Made by a program: the position numbers and the translations under genes. From assembly GCA_033977485.1 (NCBI GenBank), contig CM066987.1, positions 89,064,588-89,128,587 of the forward strand: 64,000 nucleotides of DNA, in the 5' to 3' direction. Under the pieces are notes generated by a model. The model saw only the letters and a program-made list of their open reading frames with translations, was not told the DNA's origin and searched no databases. Of this stretch, positions 12,149 to 22,086 are shown in pieces. The stretch comes from Hydrangea macrophylla (taxonomy: Eukaryota > Streptophyta > Magnoliopsida > Cornales > Hydrangeaceae). The first letter of the stretch is position 1. Each line of letters starts with the position of its first letter.

Positions 12149-13240
12149 TCAAGCTCGCCTCACAACCAAGGCTTGGATCTCTAAGAGATATTCGGTAGTG
12201 GGCGCAGTCAGAGCAGGAACCCTCAGGAAAGGAGCAGCCATTCTGCTGGGCCAAGCCTCCATGAAGGCCTTCACAATAGAAGGACGCAAAGGGGATCCCC
12301 TGGTGAAATCAGCAGTCACAGATTCAGTAGCATCTTGCAAAAGTCCAAACTGACGGACAACTCGGCCAGGAATGTAGAAAGTAGTGGCATGCAAACCCGG
12401 CAGCCAAATGCCAGGGCGCCCAGGGAGGCGTACAGCAACAGAGCGACAGATCCACGACGGACAAACCCAGCAGATGTCACTAGAAGAGAGGCCCTGAAGC
12501 CAACCAAGCCACGCGTCGGCGGACTGAAACAAGCTGTGAATCTCCATGCGATCATAAGAAAGTGACCCACGGAGATGGGAAACATGTATGAGGATGTCCA
12601 GACGCTCCATGAGCCAAATTTGCAAGACAAAAGGTGCCCCAATGGATAACATGACCCCAGTAGCATGAGCATGGCCCAATCCAATCAGAGTTTCACCAAG
12701 GACTAGCATAACAACACTTTTCATCTCCCGCAAACCTCAGGCAATGGGTATGAGAGTGTCTGAAGATGATCGAAAGAGAAAGTAAGAGAGCATAGCAATC
12801 GACAAGGCACTACGTCGGATGATCTGATACTCACCATTGTAAGGGTCCCCTACGGGAGCATAAATAGAAGAAAGGCGCTCAAAGTCGATTTGCCTGTCAT
12901 GAACAAAAGAGCCCGCCGCATTCCAAAAAATGTGGAGAAGGGTGGCTAAGTCCCGAACATACCCGGCCTGAATCTGAGGAACCATCAATTCAGTAGAAGG
13001 ATCCGTGTGGAGAATGACGCTAAACTCCTCAAATAAGGGGCAAATCTCCTGAGAGCCGAAACGAAAGACATTGAGAGCAGGATCCCAACATTGGACGGCG
13101 GCGCGAAGTAGACCCTCATTTAGATTCATCTGTTGGAAAGAGAAGAGATCGTTTAGTCTGAAGCACTCAAAATTGAGCTTGTCAATGCTAGAGAGAGTAT
13201 CCATCCATGGGAAGAGGATTTGAGAACTAATGGGGGCCAT
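12149..13240 (-). pseudogene. Antisense ORF-A, DUF7745/PMD-like (outer, one stop)
   Basis: A 1092-nt frame on the minus strand starting MAPISSQILFPWMDTL. It is open except for a TGA at 12737-12739 after SSSDTLIPIA; the frame then continues with GLREMKSVVMLV to the end. Landmarks such as WDPALNVFRFG, CPLFEEFSVIL, DICW and ATTFYIPGRVVRQFG resemble the plant DUF7745 / aminotransferase-like mobile-domain proteins found in genes and transposons (family call from memory). Position 13153 retains Glu where the inner copies have a stop, so the two lineages died through different lesions. A TATA-like ATTTATA (minus strand, 13305-13299) and a palindrome array lie just upstream. Confidence 0.7.
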
Positions 13241-13330
13241 TTGGAGAGGAAATGAGGAGAAATGAGAAGTATTTTGCGGAACTTTGAGAAAGAAGGGGTA
13301 TAAATAGAAGAATAAAGCTGTCTACCTACC

Positions 13331-13460
13331 CGCGGCACTCAATAAAGTGCAGCGGCACTCGATGAAGTGCCGCGCGGCAGTTCGTGAATGCCGTTGCGGC
13401 ACTTACTGACTGCCGTCGCGGCTCTCACCGAGTGCCGCGGAGACCTAACCGAGTGCCGTT
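13331..13460. promoter_or_regulatory. Palindrome array upstream of ORF-A (outer)
   Basis: Four to five adjoining imperfect palindromes of about 21-22 bp with arms GCGGCA and TGCCGC and paired inner bases. They lie 90-220 bp upstream of the ORF-A start codon. The same kind of array occurs in the LTR and upstream of the PMD gene. Confidence 0.7.
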
Positions 13461-13877
13461 CTGAGTTTTTCATTGGCCAGGATTGTTTGTAACACCATCA
13501 GCCCACCTGCAAACAGAAAACTAAAGGAGAAGCAATAAAACGTGTGCATCATGCAGCACGCGCAATTACATTCATTCATTCATTTGTTTCATTCATTTGT
13601 ACATTCCAAAAGATAAAAGAAACAAAAGCATTCAAAGATAAAAATAAAGACGGGATCAAGCCATGATCCCACATACGGCAAGAATTGGACCAAGCTATGG
13701 TCACACATACGGTGAAGAACAATAATGTAATAATAAAAGTATCAGGAATGCCTATCCTACCAACTATCAGGGAGCAACCACCATCAAAATAAAGCATATG
13801 TGTATATATACAGTCATCCACCAAAATAAAGTATAAATCCTCTCAAAAAAAAAAAAAAAAAAATGATAAAAGCAGGA
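13461..13877 (-). other. PMD 3' region with tandem hairpins (outer)
   Basis: No ORF. It contains ATTC-rich microsatellite sequence near 13571-13600, and two tandem stem-loops: GGGATCA-loop-TGATCCC at 13652-13670 and GACCA-loop-TGGTC at 13688-13702, each followed by CACATACGG. It probably forms the 3' untranslated region of the antisense PMD transcript. Confidence 0.5.
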
Positions 13878-16434
13878 TCAGCTCCGACCCCGACCCCGGC
13901 CGCGAGTCTGACGAGTCGTGCGCCTAAGAGGCTCCTCCTCTGACTCGGTCCCGCTGCCTCCACTACTCTCTCCACGTCCGCTGCCTCGGCCTCTACCACC
14001 GCTAGTGCCCTCGCCGCCGTCTCCACCACGCCCAACACCGCTACCTCCGGGGGCATCGCTGAGAGGGATGCCGAACTGCTGGAGCCTCTGCTGAAGCTGC
14101 CCCACCTGCTGGGACAGGACTCTGATCTCCTCCGCCTGAAATGAGAAAAGTGAGTCTAGGAAATGGTGAAATGATGGATAAAATACCGAGAACAAAAGGA
14201 ACAGAAGTCATACCTGGGCTCTCAACTGAGTCGCAGCAGTCGCCCGAGCCCCCTCAGCCTGAAAAGAACGAGAACCAAGAATAAAGGCTAGTAAAAGAAG
14301 AAGCAGTCAAAGTCAAAATAAAAGGTAGTCCCTTACCATCCACTCTCGCCCAAGGACCTACTGTCGCACGCTGTGGGCATACGCCAAACCCTCCTCCGCG
14401 TAGGCACGCGGGATGACGTCATAATGGATAGGGATAGTGGGGGCGCCCCGTGATAGCCGGGGGATCGTCGTCACGTGGGGCTCACCAAATGAAACGGTAG
14501 ACATGGTCCAGTCCCACTCAGGCAAGGCAGGAGGTCGAACCGCGGCAAGAACAGGCTGCAAACAAAAGTAATAAAACATGAATGAAGAATAAAAGGAGAA
14601 CTCACAGAAATAATAAAGGAATCATTTACTCACCCGAGTCACTTCCATCAGATGGGAAGTTCGGCATCAGCTTAGCGGCACGGAACGCCGCATATCCGTC
14701 GGGGGGGTCTACAAAATCATGAATGCTCAAACCCAGCAGAACAACCGTGAGCTTGCTACCCTGGAGAGTGTCCGTGGCCCTCATGGAGTCAGGAGGAGGG
14801 AACGGCACGAAAAAACCAGGGGCCGCCAGTGACTGCCTGGTCACTCTCTCTCCTAGATACCATGCCTGGCCCTCTGACCCACCATCAAGAAGACGCCTCG
14901 TCAGGTCATATCCAGCCGACCCTCGAATCTCCACACGAGCCTCGGCGAGCGCCCTAAGCCACGGCTGCCAGTGTACATGCTCCTCCCGTAGGTCCGTCAA
15001 GAAGTTCCTGAATGAAACAAAATCGTGGGCCCCGGTCTTCCTCCCAACCCTATCCTTCGCCCATTTCAGCCCCTGGGGCATGATAAGGGCGTCCGCCTCA
15101 CGCGTCTCGGGAGACATCATGCGAAGATACTCGTGAGACCAAATCTACGATAATAAAACAAAAAGGGGGGGAGGGGTTAATCTCACAGTTCAAATAAATT
15201 TCTGAAAGATGCGATAAGTAATGAAATATAGAAAAGGCATACCTCCCACGCTCTCCAATAGCCACTGGTGGAGGCCGGCCTGTCCCGGGAGATGTCACTC
15301 ATATGCCTGTACAGGATAGCTAACCCTGCACCAGCCCAATCATACTCCTCAACCCGGTCCAGGTGCTCCAGGGACGCCACCAGGGACACAGCAATCCGAT
15401 CACCCTTGGTGCTCAACAAAGAGCACCCCAGCATGTACATCAGAAAACCTCTGGCCATCTGCTCATCCGTAAAATCCGGTTTTCCCCGGAACGTATCCAT
15501 AAACCACCGGGCCGTGACCAAAGCCTCATCCGGGACCACCCCCAACAAGGGCTCCACCTGGTCCCACTCCCGGTCCGTCAGGTGCCGCAATCGCTCTCCG
15601 CCAAAGGCGATCCCAGTGATCATCGAGAAATCCAAGGGCGTCATCGTCATCTCGTTGAACGAGAAGTGGAAAGTGCTCGTCGTATCCCACCACCGCTCGA
15701 CCAGCACGTGTATCTGCCGCAAGTCATTGGAGCTCTTCGTCAAAAGTTTGACGAAGTCTCCAAACCCGGCCACATCTACCAAAGCCCTCACCGTCTCACT
15801 AAGCTGTGTGTACCACTCATATCCGTGAGCAAGACTGCCGTGCCCTTCAGCACCTTCGGCTGCAGCTGCAAGAAAGAGTCACAAGTTCTGATGTCAGTAA
15901 TTGGGTAAAAGAAAAAGCAAAATAAAATAGATGATGTCCTAGAGAGAGAGAAATTTTCAAAGTATACATAAAAATTGTGAAAATCCAAAGCAAGTTTAGA
16001 TTCAAAGGAGGCATTAGTTTCAATACAGGTTCACAAGTACCTAAAGTGAGTTTGAAAAAGCATCGCGCTCGTGAAATCTAAAAATAATAATAAATAAAGG
16101 ATAGGAAAATTCAAACATAACATTCGTCATACGAGAAGTTTTGAAGAAAATAAAAAATTTCTTAAAGAGGGGCATGGAATAAAGCGATCAAGGACGCTTG
16201 GGGGCGCCACGGGCACGACATTCGGAACAGGGTATCTAAGTTGTGACAATTCTACGTTACATTCACACAGAGAAGGAAATGCGAGAAAGAAATACGAGAA
16301 AGGGGAGCGTTTACCTCGCGCTTAAATGCGCGGACCGATAAATGCTCATCCGGATCCCGTAGCAAGAGTGTGGCGTCCGGATGATGAGTGGCCGTGTATC
16401 TGGCCTTCTTCTTCCTCCCTGACCCGCTCGCCAT
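13878..16434 (-). pseudogene. Antisense plant-mobile-domain gene, six coding exons, frameshifted (outer)
   Basis: Exons read on the minus strand: 16434-16315, 15865-15243, 15144-14634, 14555-14337, 14258-14214, 14135-13878. All junctions keep GT and AG. Exon 2 is 623 nt against 624 in the inner copies (1-nt loss near 15842) and exon 3 is 511 against 510 (net +1, the visible insertion near 14656, with other small indels around 14720). Exon 4 has a TAG replacing Trp at about 14355. The domain is clear: RWWDTTSTFHFSFNEMTMTP, then LDRVEEYDWAGAGLAILYRHM and GYWRAWE. The last exon ends in Gly/Arg-rich sequence. A 5' untranslated intron (about 16538-16438) precedes the start codon. Non-functional as read. 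Confidence 0.85.
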
Positions 16435-16663
16435 AATCTGTCAAAGGAATAGAGAGATCCGCGCATTAAATTCATGAAAAATTCTAAAAAACTATGAAAT
16501 AAAAGAGATTAATCAAGTTTTGATCGAGCAGAACTAACCTGTAAACTCCGGTAGATCAATCCAAGCAAGAAAAGAAAAAGAGAAAATTTTTCTCCAGAGA
16601 GATTTCGAGAGAAAGGAGGTTAAGAGAATGAGAGAAATGTAATGAACCCGGCGGTTTAAGCCA

Positions 16664-16803
16664 CTGCCGCTCAAACGCGGCACTCGTTTTTCCGTGCGCG
16701 GCAGTCAGTCAACTGCCGAGCGGCACTCGCCGAGTGCCGCAACGGCACTCCGTGAGTGCCGCACGGCAATCACGAACTGCCGCAGAAAATCGCATGTGCC
16801 GCA
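16664..16803. promoter_or_regulatory. Palindrome array upstream of PMD gene (outer)
   Basis: Repeated GCGGCA...TGCCGC palindromes (for example GCGGCACTCGCCGAGTGCCGC split over 16720-16740) immediately upstream of the first non-coding exon of the antisense PMD gene. Confidence 0.7.
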
Positions 16804-16960
16804 ATTAAGTCGGTTCAAAGATGTTTCATTTCCCCCCAAATTTTCAAATCAAGTCCCGAAAATTGAATTTGAGACCCCCAAAATTTGCCCTCATTACCCT
16901 TTTTGCCCTTGGGGTCGTTTTTAGGTACACATTGACTACAAATTTCAAAATTTAAGAGTA

Positions 16961-17216
16961 TATTTGAGCCCGTGGGCCCCCAATTTTAAAAATTGAAGAT
17001 GTTTGAGCCCGTGGGCTCCCAATTCTGAAAAGTGAAAATATTTGAGCCCGTGGGCTCCCAATTTTTGAAAATTAAAATTCTGGGCCCGTGGGCCCCGATT
17101 CTTGAAAAAGTGAAAATATTTGAGCCCGTGGGCTCCCAATTTTTGAAAATTAAAATTCTGGGCCCGTGGGCCCCGATTCTTGGAAAATTGAAAATATTTG
17201 AGCCGGTGGGCCCCGA
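16961..17216. repeat. 39-bp GC/AT alternating repeat (outer)
   Basis: About seven units of roughly 39 bp, each with TTTGAGCCCGTGGGC or CTGGGCCCGTGGGCC followed by an A/T-rich tail. The inner copies keep only about two units (34438-34497), so copy number differs strongly between family members. Confidence 0.85.
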
Positions 17217-17220
17217 TTTT

Positions 17221-17826
17221 TTATTCTCGGTTCTCGCAACAGATTTGCGTTAACCCCCATTTTGGGAATATAACAGATTTATATTCTCGGTTCTCGCAAC
17301 AGATTTGCGTTAACCCCCATTTTGGGAATATAACAGATTTCTATTCTCGGTTCTCGCAACAGATTTGCGTTAACCCCCCGTTTTGAGAGTATAACAGATT
17401 TATATTCTCGGTTCTCGCAACAGATTTGCGTTAACCCCCGTTTTGGGAATATAACAGATTTATATTCTCGGTTCTCGCAACAGATTTGCGTTAACCCCCG
17501 TTTTGGAGTATAACAGATTTATGTTCTCGGTTCTCGCAACAGATTTGCGTTAACCCCCGTTTTTAGAGTATAACAGATTTATATTCTCGGTTCTCGCAAC
17601 AGATTTGCGTTAACCCCCGTTTTGGAGTATAACAGATTTATATTCTCGGTTCTCGCAACAGATTTGCGTTAACCCTCGTTTTGAGAGTATAACAGATTTA
17701 TATTCCCGGTTCTCGCAACATATTTGCGTTAACCCCCATTTTGAGAGTATAACAGATTTATATTCCCGGTTCTCGTAACAGATTTGCGTTAACCCCCGTT
17801 TTGGAATATAACAGATTTATATTCCC
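17221..17826. repeat. 60-bp minisatellite in 3' UTR (outer)
   Basis: Ten units of 59-61 bp beginning TATTCTCGGTTCTCGCAACAG. It sits in the same place as the 12-unit arrays of the inner copies but has its own consensus, so the arrays were homogenised separately. Variable tandem repeats in the 3' UTR are a known property of Tat-lineage elements. Confidence 0.92.
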
Positions 17827-17945
17827 CGAGATCAATTCAAAAGATCATGGCCCCTGTAAGAGATCTTCGCATCAGTCACTGAATTAGGCGACCTTCCCTA
17901 AACTAAATGCGTAAGGGAGACATGATGAGCATGGTGCTTGCATAA

Positions 17946-17950
17946 CCAGG
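17946..17950. repeat. Target-site duplication of inner insertion (left copy)
   Basis: CCAGG precedes the first inner LTR and recurs at 56299-56303 after the third inner LTR. Joining the flanks restores a continuous outer-element sequence alignable to 35315-35380 of the inner copy. Confidence 0.92.
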
Positions 17951-20893
17951 TGTAGACACCCCAATTTTGACCGGCCGTCGAATTTAGGAGAGCGTCACCT
18001 CCACGTCCAATGATGACAATGACCGAGAAATTCGAAGTATTCCAAGCTCTTCAGAAAATTCTCCAAAACGCGATAAAATTTCACAGAAAGACGGAAATAC
18101 CAGGTATTCAGGAGAATTCAGGTATAAAACACAACTTTTGGAAAAGATATTAAAAAATAATCTGTTTCAAAAAGAGAAAAGACCTAAAAGGGGAATTTTA
18201 GTCAAAACCGGCACACGGCAGGCTTCTGCGGCACTCGGTGACTGCCGCACGGCAGTCACAGAGTGCCGTGCCGGCACTTGTCAAGTGCCGCCGCAGGTTT
18301 CTGACTGCCGTTCGCTTCCAAAGTCTGTATTTTGCAGAGCAATACATATGCGCATGCAAATAAGAACAAAAACTGATAAAGTAAGACTGACAAAGTTGCG
18401 GCAATCCATTAATTGCCGCGGCATTTGGTGAATGCCGCGCGGCAGTCATGAAGTGCCGCAACGGCATTTGATGAATGCCGCAGCGGTAGTCACGGACTGC
18501 CGCGTCAGTGTCTGGACTGCCGCGCTGGACAGCAGTCTGCATAATTTCAGAAAGTACACATTGTACCAACTAATGAGGGAATTACACCTGTTTTTTACTC
18601 CGAAATTCACCAAAAATACCTGGTAATTTTGCTTATAAAAGAGAAGGGATCTTCCCAAAAGAGGAGACCAAGAAGAACACCAAGAGACATATTGGGAGAG
18701 AGAGCACATACTTCCATTTCACCCACATTTTTTTAAAAAAAAGAGAGTGTTTAGAGAATTAGAGAGAAGAGCTTGGAAGATCTTCAAAGAAAAGAAAACT
18801 TTGAGGATAATTTGGAGGTGATCCTCTAACCATAGATTATTAGCTTATCCTTTCTTCCCATCTCTAGTCTTAAAATCTTTCATTATTTTTCTTTGTTTAT
18901 CAAGTAAACTTAGGAGTTTCTTTTGTTTCCATGTTACTTTCTTCCATTTTCTTGTTTACTTTCTTCTCTTGAAGGTCTTGGAGATCTTCAATATCTCTTT
19001 TGGCCTCTAGAGTATGATCTTTTGAATCCTATGTAGGCTTGTGCTTCACATAGGAGTCTAAGTTTAATCAATACTTCATAAGAGGATCCAAGTCCACACT
19101 CATGATTTGGGTCTCCTAAACTTGGTGTCTTGAGGAATCCTTTCAATATTCCTTTAAGACTCATGAGTCATGGTCATGTCCCCCCTCTCTAATGACCATT
19201 AAATGGTAGGAGAATGTAGTTTTGAAGTCTAAACCCCTCTCCATGGTTTAGATTTCCCTATCTTATAGATTTCATGAAGTCTATCCATATTTCATTTGAA
19301 ATCTATGAAGAATAAAGGTTTGTAGTCTCCCATGACCATCAAATGGTAGGAGAAATGGTTTGGTTCAACTCAACTTCATAGTTTAATAGTTGGAGTTACC
19401 AAATAAAAGTTGAACTAGCAAAATAAAAACAGTGAATCCACAAACTGTTTTTGATCAAAGATTTTTAGTTCAAAATCTAACCGTTGAAACTAAGTGAAAC
19501 CAACGGGAAAGTGTCAATAACACATTGTTCTACCACTGTAATTTTTGTTTTGAGGTGGTTTCATGTTTAGAATGGTTTGATCATGGGTTTTGTGAAGCAA
19601 CAATAATCTGTCCAGAATTTCAGAATAGTTTCAGAACAGCAACACTCTTTTGAAATAATTAAATCAGAGTTCTAACAAAGTTTATATGACCCAAAATAAT
19701 TTTTTCCAAGTAGATTGATGTGTTAGGAAGTCACCCTAAAAAGAACAAAGCAATTCTGATTTTTTTACTATTTTTAATAAATCGTGCAAGAATTCTGGAC
19801 AGGAGATTGTAAGATGCTGAGTGATGTCTAGTGTTTTCCATATTCTCGGAGATCTAACCGTTGAAACCTTGATTTTCTTTTTGATTTGGAAACTAGACTC
19901 ACAAAGGCATTCTGTGTCCAAAATTCATCAACATCAAACCATAAGAGACGTGTTTTTTATTTCTTTTAAGTTCTGGTCTGCTCTCTGCAATTTTCAGAGT
20001 TTTTATGACACATTTGACTTATTTTGTAAATAAGGATCTAAATGACTTTTTTATGATCTAGGGCTTAAACCATGCTTTAATAATGATTAGTTGAGCTTGA
20101 ATTCAAAGTTTAAGAGTATTTCATAGTTTATCCTTGTCCATGTACATATTCATCCATATGGTTTGACACTTATAATTAAGACTTATTTGCTTTGGATTTA
20201 ATTACATTAGATAGATGTAAGCTAGAAATTTAGGATTGTTATTTCTAACATCGTATTTTGCATATCATGTGGACTAACCCTTTGTTTTGTAGCGCTATTA
20301 AGGTACGATTTCTCGATCCCTCTCTAGTTTATTAAATTTCTTGATTTTATTTGATTTTTGACCTCAATGCGCGACACCCTAGAATTAGGTTTTGCCTTAT
20401 GTGTATATGTGATTAGAGACTCTTTTTAGGATTTTCTTTTGTTCGCATGCATTGCACGTTTATTATCGCTGCTGGATCCCGGGTAAGTTCACTTGTTCTC
20501 TATTGCATATCATATCGCTTGCTACCTGAATTATGTGGCTTTTGAATGATATTTTGTCAATTGCAATTTTACACCCTTTGGACATGCTTTTGTGATGTAT
20601 ATGTATATATTTATTAGTTGAAGGCATGCTTAGATTAATAAATTTAATTAAAAGGATGTTGAATAGAGGCCTATCGCAAGATAGGATGAGAGAGGGTGTT
20701 TTAGTCCGACGGGCTCCTTCCTCTCTCATTCCATAATCCCCGGACCTAGTTAATCTTTGGTTTCGCAAAAAGATCAGTTTGCTTTTAAAATGGTTTCTTA
20801 ATTTTCCTTTTAAAAAAAAATTAAGTGGCGACTCATTTTGTTTTAGAAATTGATTTTGAAAAGCTGTGGGTAAGTCAACCTGCGATATCCACA
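17951..20893 (+). repeat. Inner LTR 1
   Basis: 2943 bp from TGTAGACACC to ATATCCACA. Palindrome arrays at about 18210-18315 and 18402-18540; TATAAAA at 18634-18640. A plausible splice acceptor with branch-like CTAAC and TTTGTTTTGTAG ends at 20292. It differs from LTRs 2 and 3 at about three positions between 18149 and 18346. Confidence 0.95.
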
Positions 20894-20896
20894 ATC

Positions 20897-20946
20897 TGGC
20901 GACTCTGCTGGGGATCGAACCCAGAATCTCTGGTTTCGCAGACCAG
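20897..20946 (+). other. Extended tRNA-Arg primer-binding site (inner copy 1)
   Basis: The 50-nt complement of tRNA-Arg starts three bases after the LTR: acceptor 3' strand with CCA, T arm, variable loop and complete anticodon arm. The anticodon position reads as GCG on the tRNA strand. Complementarity ends exactly at the last base of the anticodon stem (tRNA base 27). The ordinary 18-nt primer site is 20897-20914. Confidence 0.88.
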
Positions 20947-21042
20947 AATTCTGATTTTGGGTTCACTTGAGGATTAGACTTGAAAAATGTCCTTTTAATC
21001 AAATTAATTAATCTTTGTGTGCCTGTTGCATTTGACTTTCAT

Positions 21043-21210
21043 GTCCAGCCAGTCGATTGCACGGAACTATGACCTTGGAGGCTCGGGGCAACCCGGTCGG
21101 TCAAGTCATCATGGGACTGTGTGATCACCCTTGATCTCGTACCATGATTTGGTATATGAAGCATCCTATCGGGTGTGTGTCAAGGGTCCCTTGTTTGACC
21201 AAAACCCAGC
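21043..21210 (+). promoter_or_regulatory. Conserved leader block with GNRA hairpin (inner copy 1)
   Basis: Nearly identical to 3823-3987 of the diverged outer element. The stem-loop CGGG-GCAA-CCCG is at 21084-21095. This is a candidate packaging or dimerisation signal, by position and conservation only. Confidence 0.45.
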
Positions 21211-21803
21211 TGTTGCATAGTAGCTTCCATAGAACCTTTCAATCTTAGGAAATCAATTCTTGGTTAGGGTTATGTGCTAGGAAGTTTTGTATGCCTGGAA
21301 AGGATTACTTGAGATGATGACGATGCTTGCCTAATAGAAGATGTGTAAACTTTTAAATCACTGTTGAGCAGTTCCCTTTGTGTCCCACGACATCTAGGGA
21401 CATGTTGAACCTTGATTATAAGATTACGTCTCTTATATCATGTTCAGCTAAGCATCATTGACCTTGTATGCATCCAAACCCATGAAAAGTACGGTGATAA
21501 TCCAATCATGTGACCCTTCTGCCCAAGGAATTTTAAATCCATCTTTGAAAGTAAGCAGATTTTGCCGTCTTTATTCCAAAGTTTTTAATCACTTTTCCAA
21601 AATTCTGGCAGTTCATTTTCGATTAAAAGCCAAACCAAGGTTATTCATCCGCTAAGACACTTTTTAAAACAAGAGTTTCAACCCAATCACTTTTTGAAAA
21701 GCGCGATCCGAAATTCTTGAAAATTGTTTTCTAAAGAGTTCATCGGAAATGCTTTTCAAATGAATTTCGAAAATGCTAAAATCGAAGGGTAAAGAGGGTC
21801 GCA
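21211..21803 (+). other. Leader between conserved block and gag (inner copy 1)
   Basis: No gene is seen. AT-rich and diverged from the outer copy. There is no extra ORF before gag. Confidence 0.6.
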
Positions 21804-22086
21804 ATGAATGGAGAAATCATCGTACTTGGCATGGGTAAGGATTTTATGTGCTTATGTGCTTATGTGTTAGGACTAGGATTTTCTCTTTCTTTGGCATATA
21901 GAGTAGGCACACACACACACATGCATTGCATCCGCATGACTTACAAAATAAAAGTTTAGCTAAAATAAAGGTAAAAAAGGTTTTTCTAAAAAGAAATTTC
22001 CAAAATTTATTGTAGGAGCAAAAATAGCAAACCAAGGGTGGTTTAGAGGTCCTACGGCAAGGTTAGTGAGAAGAGGATACGTTGAC
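21804..22086 (+). other. Candidate short first gag exon and intron (inner copy 1)
   Basis: ATG at 21804, exon to 21834, donor GTAAGG, intron 21835-22015 ending TTATTGTAG, and second exon from 22016. Joining keeps the frame with the Met at 22087: 31 + 71 = 102 nt, adding 34 residues. The outer copy keeps the same arrangement with different lengths (31 + 80 = 111 nt). An internal ATG at 21831 would give a protein beginning Met-Gly-Ala-Lys-Ile-Ala. Confidence 0.55.

Noticed and set aside
19193..19350. Repeated ACCAT-loop-ATGGT motifs in the LTR leader as a regulatory hairpin
   Set aside because: There are two or three short copies with weak stems; the outer LTR breaks one stem (ACCATCAAATAGT), so conservation is not convincing.
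20897..20946. A tRNA gene on the minus strand
   Set aside because: Only the 3' two-thirds of a tRNA is present; the D arm and 5' acceptor strand are missing, and its position three bases after the LTR identifies a primer-binding site.
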